Notes: generated by a model not told the origin, from the letters alone. 64,000 bases of DNA from Meconema thalassinum (GCA_946902985.2 OX336397.1:185012813-185076812); one strand, 5' to 3'; numbered from the stretch's first letter, positions 36,014-48,170 are shown. Numbers and translations: made by a program.

Positions 36014-37955
36014 GATACGTGCAAGGGCACGTCCCTACCATTTCAAACATGTATATACCCTTGGATTGTAACATCTCGACATTTGAAACGACCGCCTGGT
36101 GACTTGCTTCCCATTTTGAACACGAGATGGTAGCACCTGTCGGACTTTGGAAAGATTTCAAATAGTTCCTGTCTCCCCACTAGGTAGTGTGGGCTGCGCC
36201 TTATAAAACTCTTTATACGCATGACATAATTGAAAGACAATCATATTCTTCGTCTTAAAACAAAAGCCGGTGTATTCATGATACCGCCAAATTATGAACT
36301 TATTTATGACATTGTTGTTTGATGTGTCTTTCTCTGATTGGACAATATTATTTACATGTATACAGTTCGGATTTGACATGCAAAAAATTTTCCGCCATTT
36401 TGTGGAGGCCATTTAGAGGTCGTGAAGAAAACATCAAGCCGACTGGTCGTGAAACGTGTCTCCGTTGATGGGGGCTTTGGCCCCCATTCTCTACGAAATC
36501 TAAATTTATTCAAGAAAGAGGGAACGCCTGTGCTACATAAGGTTTAATTTCATCGTTCCGCCGTGAAGAGGAAATGTGCAAATTTAATCGCAACTGGATG
36601 CGATCGAGTGCTGTCATTTACACGAGGCATGGGCGTGTTAGCCAGTTTCAAGGCAACTTACTGCCGCATTTTGTTATTTTATTTAAAATGTGTTAGTTTT
36701 TTTTGTTTTCATTTGTGTCTCCGCTGTGAAGTTTTAAGGTACGTTTTTTTTAATTTAATTTATCTAATTATTTTATTTTGGGAGCTCCAATTTTGGCCGT
36801 GTATGAATGTTGATCTTCTGTTATGTTTTGGCTTGTAGGCCTAAAATTTCTTTTACGTTTTAATAACGTTTCCTTGTATATATTAAATTTGTTATTATTT
36901 TTTACCTTCTGGAGACACATTTATTAGTTTATTTTACGTTTAAATTATTATTTATTTTCATTTGGCAAGCTTGGGATTGTCATTTTTTTAAATCTATGTA
37001 AGATCCGTCCAGTTTTAAAACGACTTGCATTAATAGTTTTTAGATGTAATTGTTTTTTTTCCGCCGTTCATTTCCTTCTGCTAATGTTTAAATTTAATCT
37101 TATTAATTGTTTGCCGTAATTTCGATCTGGCATGTTTTTGTGTGGCCATGTCTGTTGTTTGCCGTGAAGCATTATGGTCTCGTGGTCAGTCCATTGGCGC
37201 GGGTCTCAAAAAGCAAACGTGTTGTGTGTTAGCTTAATCCTTTTTTTTAATGTAATCTTGTTGATGTTAATTTTGTGATTTTTGGTAAATGTCCTTGTGT
37301 TTTCCGCCTTCGTGCTTATCATTTATTTATTTTCTATCCCATTTAATTTTTTTTAAATTTAATTTATTTCTATCTTTTATTTTAACATGGATCCACGCAT
37401 GCCGGATCGCTATTGCATTCCATTGCAAATTGTCAAGCCCTTTCTCGGTATGTTATGCATGTAATGTTTATTTTAACCTTTGGGCTGTTTTACATTTTAA
37501 TTTTAATTTAAGTCTTTGCTTCTCCTTTGGCCTTGCAAACAAGCATGTTTGGCGGTCTCTTTAATTCATTGTAAAATATTGGTGGCTGATGCATGTTCTT
37601 TCTCTGGTGGAGGTGTTCTTTAAATTTTTAATATTAAACCTTTTATTTATCCATTTTTAATTTTTTGTTGTGGCATTATTTCACCGACGGTAGTTCCGTT
37701 GGTTTTTGGGGGGGGTGTCTGTACGATAACCTGTGTGTGTTGTCCCCTTCTCCATCTTCCTTCCACCCCTTTTGGAGCTCTTCTGTTGGGACTTGTCTTC
37801 TGGAGGTGATTTTGCTGCGGAAGTGACCCGGACCCCTGAATACAGGTAAGTTGGCCCATCCACGCTCCCCGTACTCGTCTCATTCTGGTGAAGCAGAGCG
37901 TTGGTTATCGAGTTACCGACGTGCTGCTGGCCAGTGCCGTTCATTTGGGGTCACA
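36013..37955. mobile_element. 1.94-kb insertion of unknown type in the left foldback arm
   Basis: The right arm has continuous (ATT/AAT)n at the matching place, so this block was inserted here. It begins TGATACGTGC and ends GGGGTCACA, with ATTAT on both sides, which would fit a 5-bp duplication of a solo LTR (TG...CA). The site is a microsatellite, so the duplication is weak evidence. A perfect hairpin, ACGTGC-AAGG-GCACGT, is at 36,017-36,032. No frame in it matches a protein I know. Confidence 0.65.
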
Positions 37956-37984
37956 ATTATTATTATTATTATTAATAATAATTT

Positions 37985-38285
37985 TATTAGGTAATTATTG
38001 ACTGATAGCTTGCCACGGTGAGTGAGTGGTTATCGTGATGGACTACCAACCCCAAGCTTGCAGGTTCGCTCTTGGTCATGGTAAGTGATTTCTGAAAGGC
38101 CGCAAAAATTAAGACACGCATGTCATACGATGTTGGCATATAAAAGAACGCAGGGAGAGGTTGGCTATGTAGTTGCTAAATGAAATATTTATTATTATTA
38201 TTATTATTATTTATTATTTTTATTAATATTATTATAATAATTATTATTTATTATTTTTATTATTATTATTATTATTAATATTATG
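37985..38285 (+). repeat. SINE-like unit with tRNA-like head and (ATT)n tail
   Basis: GGTAATTATTGACTGAT leads to a tRNA-like stretch (GTGAGTGAGTGGTTATCGTG, then CAGGTTCGCTC), and the unit ends with TAGTTGCTAAATG and an (ATT)n-rich tract at 38,189-38,280. The tail recurs at 35,956-36,012 as TAGTTACTAAATGG plus (ATT)n, so at least two units sat side by side. The right-arm copy is about 55,870-56,150. Confidence 0.6.
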
Positions 38286-38328
38286 AGGTAATTATTGATT
38301 GATCATGTACAATCAAGACCAGCCTTAT

Positions 38329-38402
38329 ATTGCCCCACTTTATGGTGTAGTGGCTAGCATTCTTGGCTGTTACTGTGGAGGCTCGGGTTCGAGTCCTGGC
38401 TC
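38329..38402 (+). repeat. tRNA-like SINE head, left-arm copy
   Basis: A-box-like TGGTGTAGTGGCTAGCAT and B-box GGGTTCGAGTCC, spaced as in tRNA-Glu-like sequences. The acceptor arms do not pair, so it is a SINE head, not a working tRNA. The mirrored copy is at about 55,768-55,840 on the minus strand. Confidence 0.6.
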
Positions 38403-38517
38403 TGTCAAGAAATTTAATTCTAGGCTGAGGGTTGGAATGGGGGTACACTCAACCTTGTGAGGCAAAACTGACAGGAGCTGGCTTTTGATTCATACCGCTA
38501 CCATTCTGCCTAACCCA

Positions 38518-38606
38518 ACTTCACCTCACCTAACCTAACCTAACCTAACCTAACCTTACCTAACCTAACCAGATTCCACCTTACCTAACCTAACCTAACC
38601 TAACTT
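38518..38606 (+). repeat. Interstitial (TAACC)n block, left arm
   Basis: Repeated CCTAACCTAAC, the complement of the arthropod telomere motif TTAGG, with a short interruption. It is mirrored at 55,565-55,645 as TTAGG on the plus strand. It lies inside a transposable element, so it does not mark a chromosome end. Confidence 0.9.
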
Positions 38607-39231
38607 CAAAGTCAGAATGTGCAATACATTCATTGTTTTTTATACCCTCATAAATTAGATATAGAGAATGTCCACTATGATTTAGATCCTCGAGCACACT
38701 TTTCTGACATATACCATTAAAACGTGTAGAAAGGAATGTCTGAAAATTTTCACTAACACATAATACACGTTCACTATACATTGTGTCCACTTTTTGACTG
38801 TAATGATACGGAAAAGAGTATGCATTGGTAATTCAGTGAGTTTTTTTCTCTCTCTAATCAACAGTTCTGCCCCCCATAGCATTGAGAATATTTATTGTAG
38901 TAGCCTATAAAGAAACAAAAAAATCATATCTATTACAGTTTAGCTATAAGTGACCAGAACCACTATAACATATTTATTCTAATAAGGAGATTTCCATAAT
39001 GATCAGAAAAAAAATGCTTACCGTAATGATGGATTGTGTAAGTAAACGTCTTTTGCTGCTTGATGCCACTACTAAACTGATACTCATACAACAGACAAGT
39101 GAGTTCATGTTTCGCTGACGTAATCGTATGTTCCCACGCACTTCCTGTGTGTTGCACGCGCCGTAGTGGGTAAATTTGAAACTAGATGCGATGATTTGCT
39201 GACGTAATTGTATGTTCCCCGCACACACACG

Positions 39232-39375
39232 CAGGCCCCTGTAGACGGATCCTTGTGGACGAGTCCCTGTGGACGGGTCCCTGTGGACGGGTCATTTTTG
39301 ACGGGTCCTTGTGGACGAGCCCCTGTGGACGGGTCCTTGTTGACGGGTCCTTTTTTGACTAATCCCTTTAGACCG
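39232..39375 (+). repeat. GGACGGGTCC minisatellite, left arm
   Basis: About nine copies of a 14-15-bp unit near GGACGGGTCCCTGT, with variants GGACGAGTCC and TGACGGGTCC. The same unit forms the centre of the palindrome (48,190-48,530). The mirror copy is at 54,795-54,940. Confidence 0.85.
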
Positions 39376-40564
39376 GTTCCTTTTGACTGGCTCATGACCC
39401 CTAATGCTATAATGAAATTAAACGTTGTTCCACATGATACGCAAGCAAAGAGCCGATCGCTACTATGAATTAACATGTTTGTTTTTGTTTTGTTTTTTAC
39501 GCATGTGCACTTGGGTTTTTTGTAAGAGGGCGGGCTTTTTGAATACAGATTTATAGATGAGTTTTTTTTAATTACCAAAAGATCCAAAACTAATAGGTAA
39601 TTAGCATTTTAACATCTCATGAAACAATAAGGCTATGGGACTTGTATTAGAGGTCGTTGGACTTGAGGTGACATTTTGTTTTTGAATGTATTTTTTTTGT
39701 TAAAAGGGCCTAACTACACTTCTGTTAATATCTCGCTAACTAATAATCAGAGAGGGTCAAGTGAGGTGTCATGGGACTCAGGATGGTCAACCCTTTTCCA
39801 TGACCAACGAATTTACCCAAAAGATTCAAAACAGCAAGGTCACTGACCTAAGATTTTATAAACTAATAATTGAATATTAACATGTGAGGTGTCATAGGAC
39901 TTAGAATGGTCAACCCTTTCCCATGGCCAATGCATTTACCAAAAATACCCAATACATCAAGGTCATTGACCTGAGATTTTATAAACTAATAATCGGGTAC
40001 GAACATGTGAGATGTTTACCATGTGTGATGAAACATAGCTAGGTAGAGAAAGAATTAGTGTAGGCTACATGTATAGTGACTGACAAGTCTTTTCCCATTA
40101 AAACTTGTTTTCAGATCAAACTGCAGTATATAGAGAGTATAGGTTGCAGGTATGGGTTAATAAATGAGAAACGGTGTACGCAAACTCTGATTTATCAAGA
40201 ATTAAGAGTAGACTATCTTTATTTGATTGTTTAAAGAGGATAGCTAAAACACAAAAATGCTCAGTGGTTACCGAGACAAAATGATCGCTACACACAACAA
40301 GCTTTAAATACTTGAGGCTAATAATCAATACACACACTCGCTTGTTCTAAACTAAAGTGTGTTGCTGTCAGTGCTCAGACAGTAGGCTGATGACGAAAAG
40401 CATTGCTAACAGAAATATAATCATTTCCGGTTGTCTAATGTTACCAGCTATCCATTTATTTATTTATTTTTGTGTTGCAGTGGTAAGCACTTTTAGCTCT
40501 TGTATTGATAATCTTAACTCGATTTCCAGGTCTGAGGCCTAGAACGAGTCGAACTAAGAAACAA

Positions 40565-40625
40565 GGGCAATGTGGTGCAGTGGTTAAGCTGTTAGCCTTT
40601 CACCAGAGGGTTCGATTTCAGGTTA
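40565..40625 (+). repeat. tRNA-like SINE head, left arm
   Basis: TGTGGTGCAGTGGTTAAGC and GGGTTCGATTTC have A/B-box character and spacing. The mirrored copy is near 53,546-53,606 on the minus strand. Degenerate, no cloverleaf. Confidence 0.5.
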
Positions 40626-42184
40626 ATATGCATGTCATAAACATATTAAACAAAACAAAACAGAGATAACGTTTAAAACTGATTACATTTGTGACTTTTC
40701 AAATTATTACTTGGATTACAAATACAAAGGTGAACTGGGTTTGATATACAGTTAATACTGTATATCACACACTAGACTGTAAGGACGTCAAAAGAGCAAA
40801 AGGCGTAGGTAGAGCAGTGGTAAAATTGCTATATGTAGAGAACTACCTAGCAAAGCTATATCGCATAAACAGTGCAGGATACAATCCAGCAATCAAATTT
40901 GTATCTTGTGAAACAGAGAAATGCACTTACGTGAGAAAATGCAAGTTCATGTGTAATATGACCTAACACACAAGTGTTCACCTGTGCACGTGCATGATAA
41001 GAGCTAACAACTCACATTCTGTTTAGTTCGTACGTAACGTTAGGTTCGGGCTAATGCACACACCCTAGTACACGAGGCACATGCCATTTGAGAGCAGGTC
41101 AAGGCATTCAAATTGGTGGATGGATGTGTTCTAACGAGTCATTTGTAGTTGAAAGAGAATAATACTTGTTCTTAAGATGTTAAAACTGAGGAGATGGTAT
41201 GTACAGTAAGACGTTTGTTATATCCTGTGTAATATTACAGACATGGCAGAGGGCTCACAGTTCTGTTGCTATGACTAACTCTGCAGTAATTTCAAACCCC
41301 CACGTGTTCATTAAGACAATGGGTGATGATTATACAAAGTTAGCAGTCATTGGATATTACACAGGTGTTCCTTCCGGTGTCATGTTGCTGACATGGCAGA
41401 GAACGCACAGTTCTATTGCTATGACTAACACTGCAGTAATTTGAAACCCAAGGTGTTGATCAAGACAATGGGTGATGATCATGCAAAGTCAGTAGTAATT
41501 GGATACCACACATCAACATGGACTAAATCATAAATGTGTTGTCATAACCCGCAGAAACCTCATTTAAAGATTTTAGATTTAACATTTTAACATTTTACAT
41601 TTTAACATTTTAGTTTTTAGATTTGTTTTAATTTTACATATATATATATATATTTATATATATATAGTTTTTTCATTTTAAATTAAAGATTTTTTGATTT
41701 TTAGATATTACTTTTTTTTACATTTTCCTAAAAGAGTAAACTACAAGGTCACATACCTAACCTCATTAAACCTAACTTTACCAAACCTAACTTAAGCTAA
41801 TCCAAAGGCTAATGCACATACACAAAGTATATAAGGTACATGCAACTATCCTTATCCCTACGTTGGTCGACGGGTGAGCGCGACGCTCACTTTTAATTTT
41901 ATTTTGCTTTAATTCAGCGCAGGTTGGCATTTCCGGTCTGAAACTATTAATAGCTGTCGTCTGGAATGTGGGGTGTGGGGAGGAGGCCGGCCGAGCAGCT
42001 ACATTATCTCCAGTCGTGTCCTCAACACCGATCTTCACAGAACTGCACGCGAGTGAGCGCGGCGCTCACCCGTCGACCACCTGTGTTACAATTGTTTTTA
42101 CAAAAGTCAGTTTTTTTTAAGGAATTTATTTGTGATTTTAAGCATATTTTAAATTGCATGTAGTTTGTTACTGAATCCCATATT

Positions 42185-44146
42185 ATGAGTGAAGAGCAAC
42201 GAATTGTGCAGTGGCTGCAAGAAGAGTGTGAAGGAGAGGGCACTGTTGCAGATGATTATCTTCTGAGCAAGAAGATGATATTATAAATAATAGTGACCAC
42301 GACTCTGCCAGTGAACATTCAGTTGAAAAAGAAGAAGAGGCAGGTGTTACTTTCTCTACTGGGCCAACCTACATTGGCAAAGACAAAGTTACGTTGTGGA
42401 ATAAGCATGCGCCCTCTCAACGTAGACGCAGGTTTTGCATCTTCCGGGAGTCAAAGGTGAAGCTCAGAATGCAACAACAATATTGGAATCATGGAGTCTT
42501 TTCTTTCCCGATGTAGTTATTGAGGAGATAACTGATGATGATGATGATAATTGTTGTTTTAAGGGGCCTAACATCTAGGTTATCGGCCCCTGATGGTTTG
42601 GGTGATCGTGAAGATGAAAAATGAAAAGCGAACTTAAAACTAAAACTAACTAATAACCTACATACTAGAAGAAGAAATGCAAAACTAAAGGAGAATAAGG
42701 CAAATAAAAGGACAGAAGGAAAAGAAATACCCTCAACCCTCGGAGAAGGCGGAAAAGAGGAGATAACTAAACACACAAATATTCGTCTAAGGAAAATTAG
42801 GCAAAATTACAGCCGAGCATCTGATATTATAGATACGAACGTTGAAGAAATTAAGGCTCTTATTGGACTACTCTACCTGGCAGGAGTGTTAAAATCTTCT
42901 CATCTGAACGTATTGGACTTGTGAGCGACTGATTTGACTGCTCCTGAAGTATTTAGAATGGTAAGTTAATGACCTACAAGCGCTTTTATTTATTGTTGCG
43001 CGCGCTTCGTTTTGATGATGAAGCCACAAGAAAACAAGAAGAGCTATGGATAAAATAGCCCCCATAAGGAACGTGTTTGATGGTTTCGTGGACCGATGCT
43101 TGAAAAATTCCAGTGTGAGCGAGTATGTAACTTTGGACGAAACGCTTGAGTCGTTCTGAGGAAGGTGTTCGTTCAGACAATATATGCTCAAGAAACCGGC
43201 GAATTATGGTTTGAAAATGTTTGCTTTGGTCGATGCTAAGATGATGTATACATGTAATCTAGAATTATACTGTGGTACCCAGCCAGAAGGACCATTTTCA
43301 CTCGACAATAGACCTCATGCAGTTGTGAAAAGATTAACTGGACCAATTCACGGTTCTGGGCGTAACGTAACCATGGATAATTGGTTTTTTCGTCCGTTCC
43401 TGTCGTAAATGAACTAGTTTCTCAAAACAAACTGACAGTGGTAGCTACATTGAGGAACAACAAAAGAGAGATGCCTCCAGAAACAGTAAACACAAGGCCC
43501 AGACCTGTCAACAGTAGTCTCTTTGCATTCGGTGAACAATCAATGCTTGTATCATATGTTCCAAAAAAAATACCGTAATGTGATATTGATCTCGAGTATG
43601 CATGACTCCGATGATATTGATGAGAACACAGGAGATTTGACGAAACCTGCAGTTGTGACGTTTTACAACAGCACTAAGAGAGGAGTCGATTTGGTGGATA
43701 GTATGAAAGGAGAGTATACTGTTGCAAGAGTTTCATTTCGGTGGCCTCTTCGTATCTTCTTTTCTCTTCTTGACATAGGGGCAATTAATGCTCAAATCAT
43801 CCTAAATGAAAACACAGGAGAACAGTTTATAAGAAGAAAGCTGATCAAAGCTTTGGCACTTGATTTCGTCAAGACACATATGGCTCTGAGAGCTTCAGGT
43901 AATGGCCTTCAAAATTATCTACGCTTGCAAATAAGAAAATAGCTTGGGATAGATGTGGGAAGACCCAGGCAACAGCCAGTACGAAGCAATGAACGGGTAA
44001 AGTGTGGCTTCTGCCTTAAGAAGAAGAACAGACTGACGACAGCTAGATGTGCAACATGTATAGTAGCGATTTGTGGGGAACACACAATAACACTTTGCAC
44101 ACAATGCGGAACAAACAATGTTGAAACTGGATCGGACTCAGACTAG
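42185..44146 (+). pseudogene. piggyBac transposase (DDE_Tnp_1_7), broken
   Basis: The family moves DNA by precise cut-and-paste. The likely start is ATG 42,185, with an acidic N-terminus. The DDD residues are visible at 43,136 (T-L-D-E), 43,376 (T-M-D-N-W-F) and 43,688 (G-V-D-L-V-D). The C-terminus has a Cys-rich domain (C-G-F-C, C-A-T-C, C-G-E-H, C-T-Q-C; about 44,000-44,110) and ends at TAG 44,144. Damage: a frame change near 42,270, TGA codons near 42,922 and 43,157, frame changes near 43,040, 43,395 and 43,560 (the last two in homopolymer runs), and a 223-bp insertion at 42,534. Confidence 0.92.
42534..42756 (-). mobile_element. 223-bp retroposon tail nested in the piggyBac gene
   Basis: Flanked by a perfect 12-bp target duplication, GAGGAGATAACT (42,522-42,533 and 42,757-42,768). 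On the minus strand it ends GGCCCCTTAAAACAACAATT then (ATC)n. The 3' end with GGGGCC...GGCCCC and an ATC tail is, from memory, an abundant polyneopteran LINE/SINE terminus. It is 5'-truncated or a short SINE. Removing it restores the transposase frame. Confidence 0.92.
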
Positions 44147-44496
44147 TTTATGGATCAGACCGTACGTAATATGTTTGTGAAACTTAGCCGATTACTTTTT
44201 TTAGAAATAACTAATTTACTAACAATTTTTCATTTTAAGATAAGAACATTCGTTATATCTTAAAATTGTAGTAATTTTTATGAAGTCTTGATACGTGTTT
44301 TTAAGCAATACAGCTCTCTTGTGAAACATTTTTCTTTGCAAAATAGAGATTATATAAACAAAAGTGGTTTTAATGTTTTAAATTATACAAATAAGTAAAC
44401 TATCACGCATAATAAGTGTAAAAGATGCAGGTGAGCGCTGCGCTCACCCGTCGACCATCGGCGTCCAGTTGTGACCCTCGACCAGCGTAGGGTTAT

Positions 44497-45320
44497 GCTA
44501 GTCTACAGGTTACTGTACAACATGATCACTACCCCAAACGGCTTTTTATTTTGTTGTTTACACATATGTCAATTTTCCAATTTCCCATTTTCAGTTTTTT
44601 TTATGTAAGTTTTCAATTTTTCAATTTCATAATATTGAAACATGGATTTTGCATTTTGTTGTTTACACATTTATTAATTTCACAATTTCCCTTTTACAGT
44701 TCAAAAATGTCAGTTTAAAGTTTTTCAATTTTATGATATAGAAACATGGATTTTCCAATTTGTTGTTTTCACATTTGTCAATTTACCAAATTCACATTTA
44801 CAGTTTTTTTTAATTTCATTTTATTGTTTTTTTATTTGTCAATATGGAAACATGGATTTTATACAATTTGTGTTTTACATGTCATGCAACTATCCTTATG
44901 CTAGTCTTATAGGTTACTGTACAACATGATCACTACCCCAACCGGACATTTTTTTCATTTTGTTGTTTACACATATGTCAATTTTCCAATATCCCATTTT
45001 CAGTTTTTTTTAAATGTCAGTTATAAGTTCTTTCAATTTAATAATCTGGAAACATGGATTTTTGCATTTTGTTGTTTACACATTTATCAATTTCACAATT
45101 TCCCATTTACAGTTCTTAAAATATCAGTTTAAAGTTTTTCAATTTCATGATATAGAAACATGGATTTTCCAATTATTTTTTTTTTCACATTTGTCAATTT
45201 ACCAAATTCCCATTTACAGCTTTTAAAATTCTAGTTTAATGAATTTTTTTTCTATTTGTCAATATGGAAGCATGGATTTTTTCAATTTGTGTTTTACATG
45301 TTCATTTTGCATTGGGAGTG
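44497..45320 (+). repeat. AT-rich ~110-bp and ~400-bp tandem repeats, left arm
   Basis: Words GTTGTTTACACATTTATCAATTT, GAAACATGGATTTT and CCCATTT(T)ACAGTT recur about every 110 bp. A larger duplication repeats GGTTACTGTACAACATGATC at about 44,509 and 44,910. The mirrored array is 51,480-52,290. Open frames within are artefacts of repetition. Confidence 0.8.
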
Positions 45321-45499
45321 GAGAGAGGTGGGTAGTAATTAAAAATGTGCAAGCAGTGTCCATTGTTGACAGGTCATTGTTGACTAGTCCTTTTCATACA
45401 ACAGACAAGTGAGTTCATGTTTCGCATGCATTACCTAAAATGTAATACCATGCAAGTGTTGAACATTTTTACAAATTAGCTTAAGTATTAGTTTATGTG

Positions 45500-47640
45500 T
45501 GGGGTCTTATGTTGGGCACTTTGTATTGACTTATTTGACAAGTTATTTTGTCAATGCATTTAGTGGATTTTTCTCTTGGTCTTGGAAAGTATATCAGTCC
45601 ATTTTATCACAACATAATGCTTACTACCATGTTTGTAAGCAACAACAACAACACACTAAACTTTCAAAAAAACAACAGTACTCTAAGGTACTCTCAACTC
45701 GTACTCTTACCTCTATCCCATGCCTAGTTAAGAACATTTTTTTTTTCAAAAATGTGAATGAGGAAAGTAGACTATATGGTTAAACTAAAAAAAATCATAT
45801 AAAGTCATATGTTAACTCTAACACCTACGTTTATCCCATTCTTAGTCGAAAAATATTATATATTTTTTTAAATATTTCTAAAAAATATTTGGAAAGTAGG
45901 CTATATTTTGAAAACTAATCATCCTATAAAGTCATATATAGACTCAAACCAATGGGTTTTATATCATTAATCGTTAGAACAAAATATGGAATTATTGACA
46001 TTTTTTCCAAAAATGATCATTTTGAAAAAGGGGGTATATATTGGAAACTAGGAATTTTACAAAAAAGTGTGTTGGACATAAATGACAGGTATTTACCCCC
46101 TCTACCCACAAGCCAAGTCCCAGATCTCTGGGACAATATCCAAAAATGTTTTAATTGTGAAGTAGGCGATATTTCCAAGACGTATTATTCTAAAAAGTCA
46201 TATATAGACTCAAACAAATGTTCTTTAAGTTATTTAACGTTAAAACAAAATTTAACATTTTTTTCATTTTTCCGAAAAAAGTCCAATTTCCAAAATTGTC
46301 TATGGTGGCTTATGTTGGTGGCTTATGATGGTGGCTTATGGTGGTGGCTTATGGTGGCTTATGATAGTGGCTTATGGTGGTGGTTTATGGCGGCTTATGG
46401 TGGTGGCTTATGGTGGTGGTTTATGGTGGCTTATGGTGGTGGCTTATAGTGGTGGCATATGTTGGTGGCTTATTTTTGGTGGTTTACGTTAATACCTTAT
46501 TTGTAATGGCTTATTTGACAAGTTATTTTTTGTCAATGTATTTAGAGGATTTTTCTCTTGGTCTTGGATAGAATCTCAACCCTTTTTTTATGGTAACATA
46601 ATACTTACCGCCATGTTTGTAAGCAACAACAACACACTAAAATACCAAGAATCCAAAGTACTCTAAGGTTAATGATTGTCTCTCAACTCCATTCATAGCC
46701 TAGTCAAAAACATTATACATATTTTTAAAATTTTTCAAAAAAGGTAAATTGGGGAAGTAGGCTATATGTTTAAACTAAAAATCATATCAAATCATATGCT
46801 AACTCTAACACCTAGGTCTATCCCACTCTCAGTCAAAAAATATAATATTCTTCAAATTTTTTCCAAAACAATATTTGGAAAGTAGGCCATATTTTGAAAA
46901 CTAAAGTACTCTAAGGTACTCTCAACTCATACTCTTACCTCTATTCCATGCCTAGTCAAGAACATTATTTATTTTTCCAAAAAAAAAGGTGAATGGGGAA
47001 AGTAGACTATATGTTTAAACTAAAAAAATCACATAAAGTCATATGTTAACTCTAACACCTACGTTTATCCCATTCTTAGTCGAAAAATATTATATTTTTT
47101 TAAATATTTCTAAAAAATATTTGGAAAGTAGGCTACATTTTGAAAACTAATCATCCTATAAAGTCATATATAGACTCAAACCAATGGCTTTTATATCCTT
47201 AATCGTTAGAACAAAATATGGAATTTTTGACATTTTTTGCAAAAATGTTCATTTTTTTAAATGGACTATATTTTGGAAACTAGGAATTTTACTAAAAAGT
47301 GTGTTTGATATAAATGATAGGTATTTACCCCCTCTACCCACAAACCAAGGCCCAGATCTCGGGGACAAAATCCAAAAATTTTTAATTGTGAAAGTAGGCG
47401 ATATTTTGAAAACGTATCATTCTAAAAAGTCATATCTAGACTCAAACAAATTTCTTTAAGTTATTTAACGTTGAAACAAAACTTAACATTTTTTTTTCAT
47501 TTTTCCGAAAAAAGTCCAATATTCAAAATTGTCTCTATTTTGGAAACTAAGAATTTTACAAAAATGTTTGTTTAACGTAAATGAAAGGTCTTTACCCTCT
47601 CTACCCCCAAAAATAAATTTCAGGACCCTAGGACAAAAAC
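45500..47640 (+). repeat. Direct ~1.2-kb duplication with AT-rich units, left arm
   Basis: GTACTCTCAACTC...CTCTTACCTCTAT recurs at about 45,690 and 46,917, followed by parallel sequence including GGAAACTAGGAATTTTAC. Units in it resemble the 125-bp family at 22.9-23.6 kb. A TGGTGGCTTATGG simple repeat lies at 46,295-46,480. The right arm mirrors the tract at 49,080-51,300, with more copies of the simple repeat. Confidence 0.75.
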
Positions 47641-47694
47641 TGTGCAGTAGTGTGTTTTGGATGGTTCAAGGCCCTCCACCTCCACACCCTCCAC

Positions 47695-48170
47695 ACAAGA
47701 TGGCGGCCGTAGCTTAACTTAACCTAGCCTAACCTAACAAGATGGCGGCCGTAGCTTAACTTAACCTAGCCTATCCTAACAAGATGGCGGCCGTAGCCTA
47801 ACCTAAGCTAACCTGCCCTACGAGGTGTGATCAAAAAGTTCCAAAATTGTGACTGCGACTTAACCTAACCTAGCCTAACCTAACCTAACCTACAACGTGT
47901 AATCAAAAAGTTTCAAAATGGCGGCCGTAGCTTTACGTAACCTAACCTAACCTAACTTAAACTAAACCTACGAGGTGCGATCAAAAAATTTTCAAAATAG
48001 TGGTCATAGCTTAACTGAACCTAGCCTAACCTAACTTAACCTAAACCTACGAGGTGTGATCATAAAGTCCCAAGATAGCGGTCATAGCTTAACTCAACCT
48101 AACCAAACCCTACGAGGTGTGATCAAAAAGTTCCAAAATGGCTGCCGTAGCTTAACTTAACCTTTGATTG
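47695..48170 (+). repeat. TAACC-rich tandem repeat with GATGGCGGCCGTAGC, left of centre
   Basis: Short (~44 bp) then longer (~85-90 bp) units alternate AAAATGGCGGCCGTAGCTTA, TAACCTAACC runs and TACGAGGTGTGATCAAAAAG. Mirrored at 48,555-49,020. No gene. Confidence 0.85.

Larger units (their letters stand above)
41856..44492 (+). mobile_element. piggyBac element with TTAT target duplication
   Basis: A 2,637-bp element flanked by TTAT (41,852-41,855 and 44,493-44,496). The termini start CCCTACGTTGGTCGA and, reversed, CCCTACGCTGGTCGA. The right foldback arm keeps the empty site at 52,298-52,301 with one ATAA (the complement of TTAT) in otherwise matching sequence. Subterminal words GGTCGACGGGTGAGCGC recur at 41,865, 42,053 (inverted) and 44,431 (inverted). 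The one open gene is a broken piggyBac transposase holding a 223-bp insertion. Confidence 0.95.

Noticed and set aside
37951..37975. Possible tRNA-Trp primer-binding site on the minus strand (TTGTGACCCC)
   Set aside because: No LTR end precedes it and the next bases do not match; short GC words like this occur by chance.
38518..38606. Chromosome end
   Set aside because: The TAACC block is short, interrupted, mirrored within a transposable element, and followed by many kilobases of sequence.
45952..46449. A 165-codon frame found almost identically at 50,329-50,826
   Set aside because: Its conservation only reflects the inverted arms. The end is the translated TGGTGGCTTATGG simple repeat and the start is AT-rich repeat DNA.
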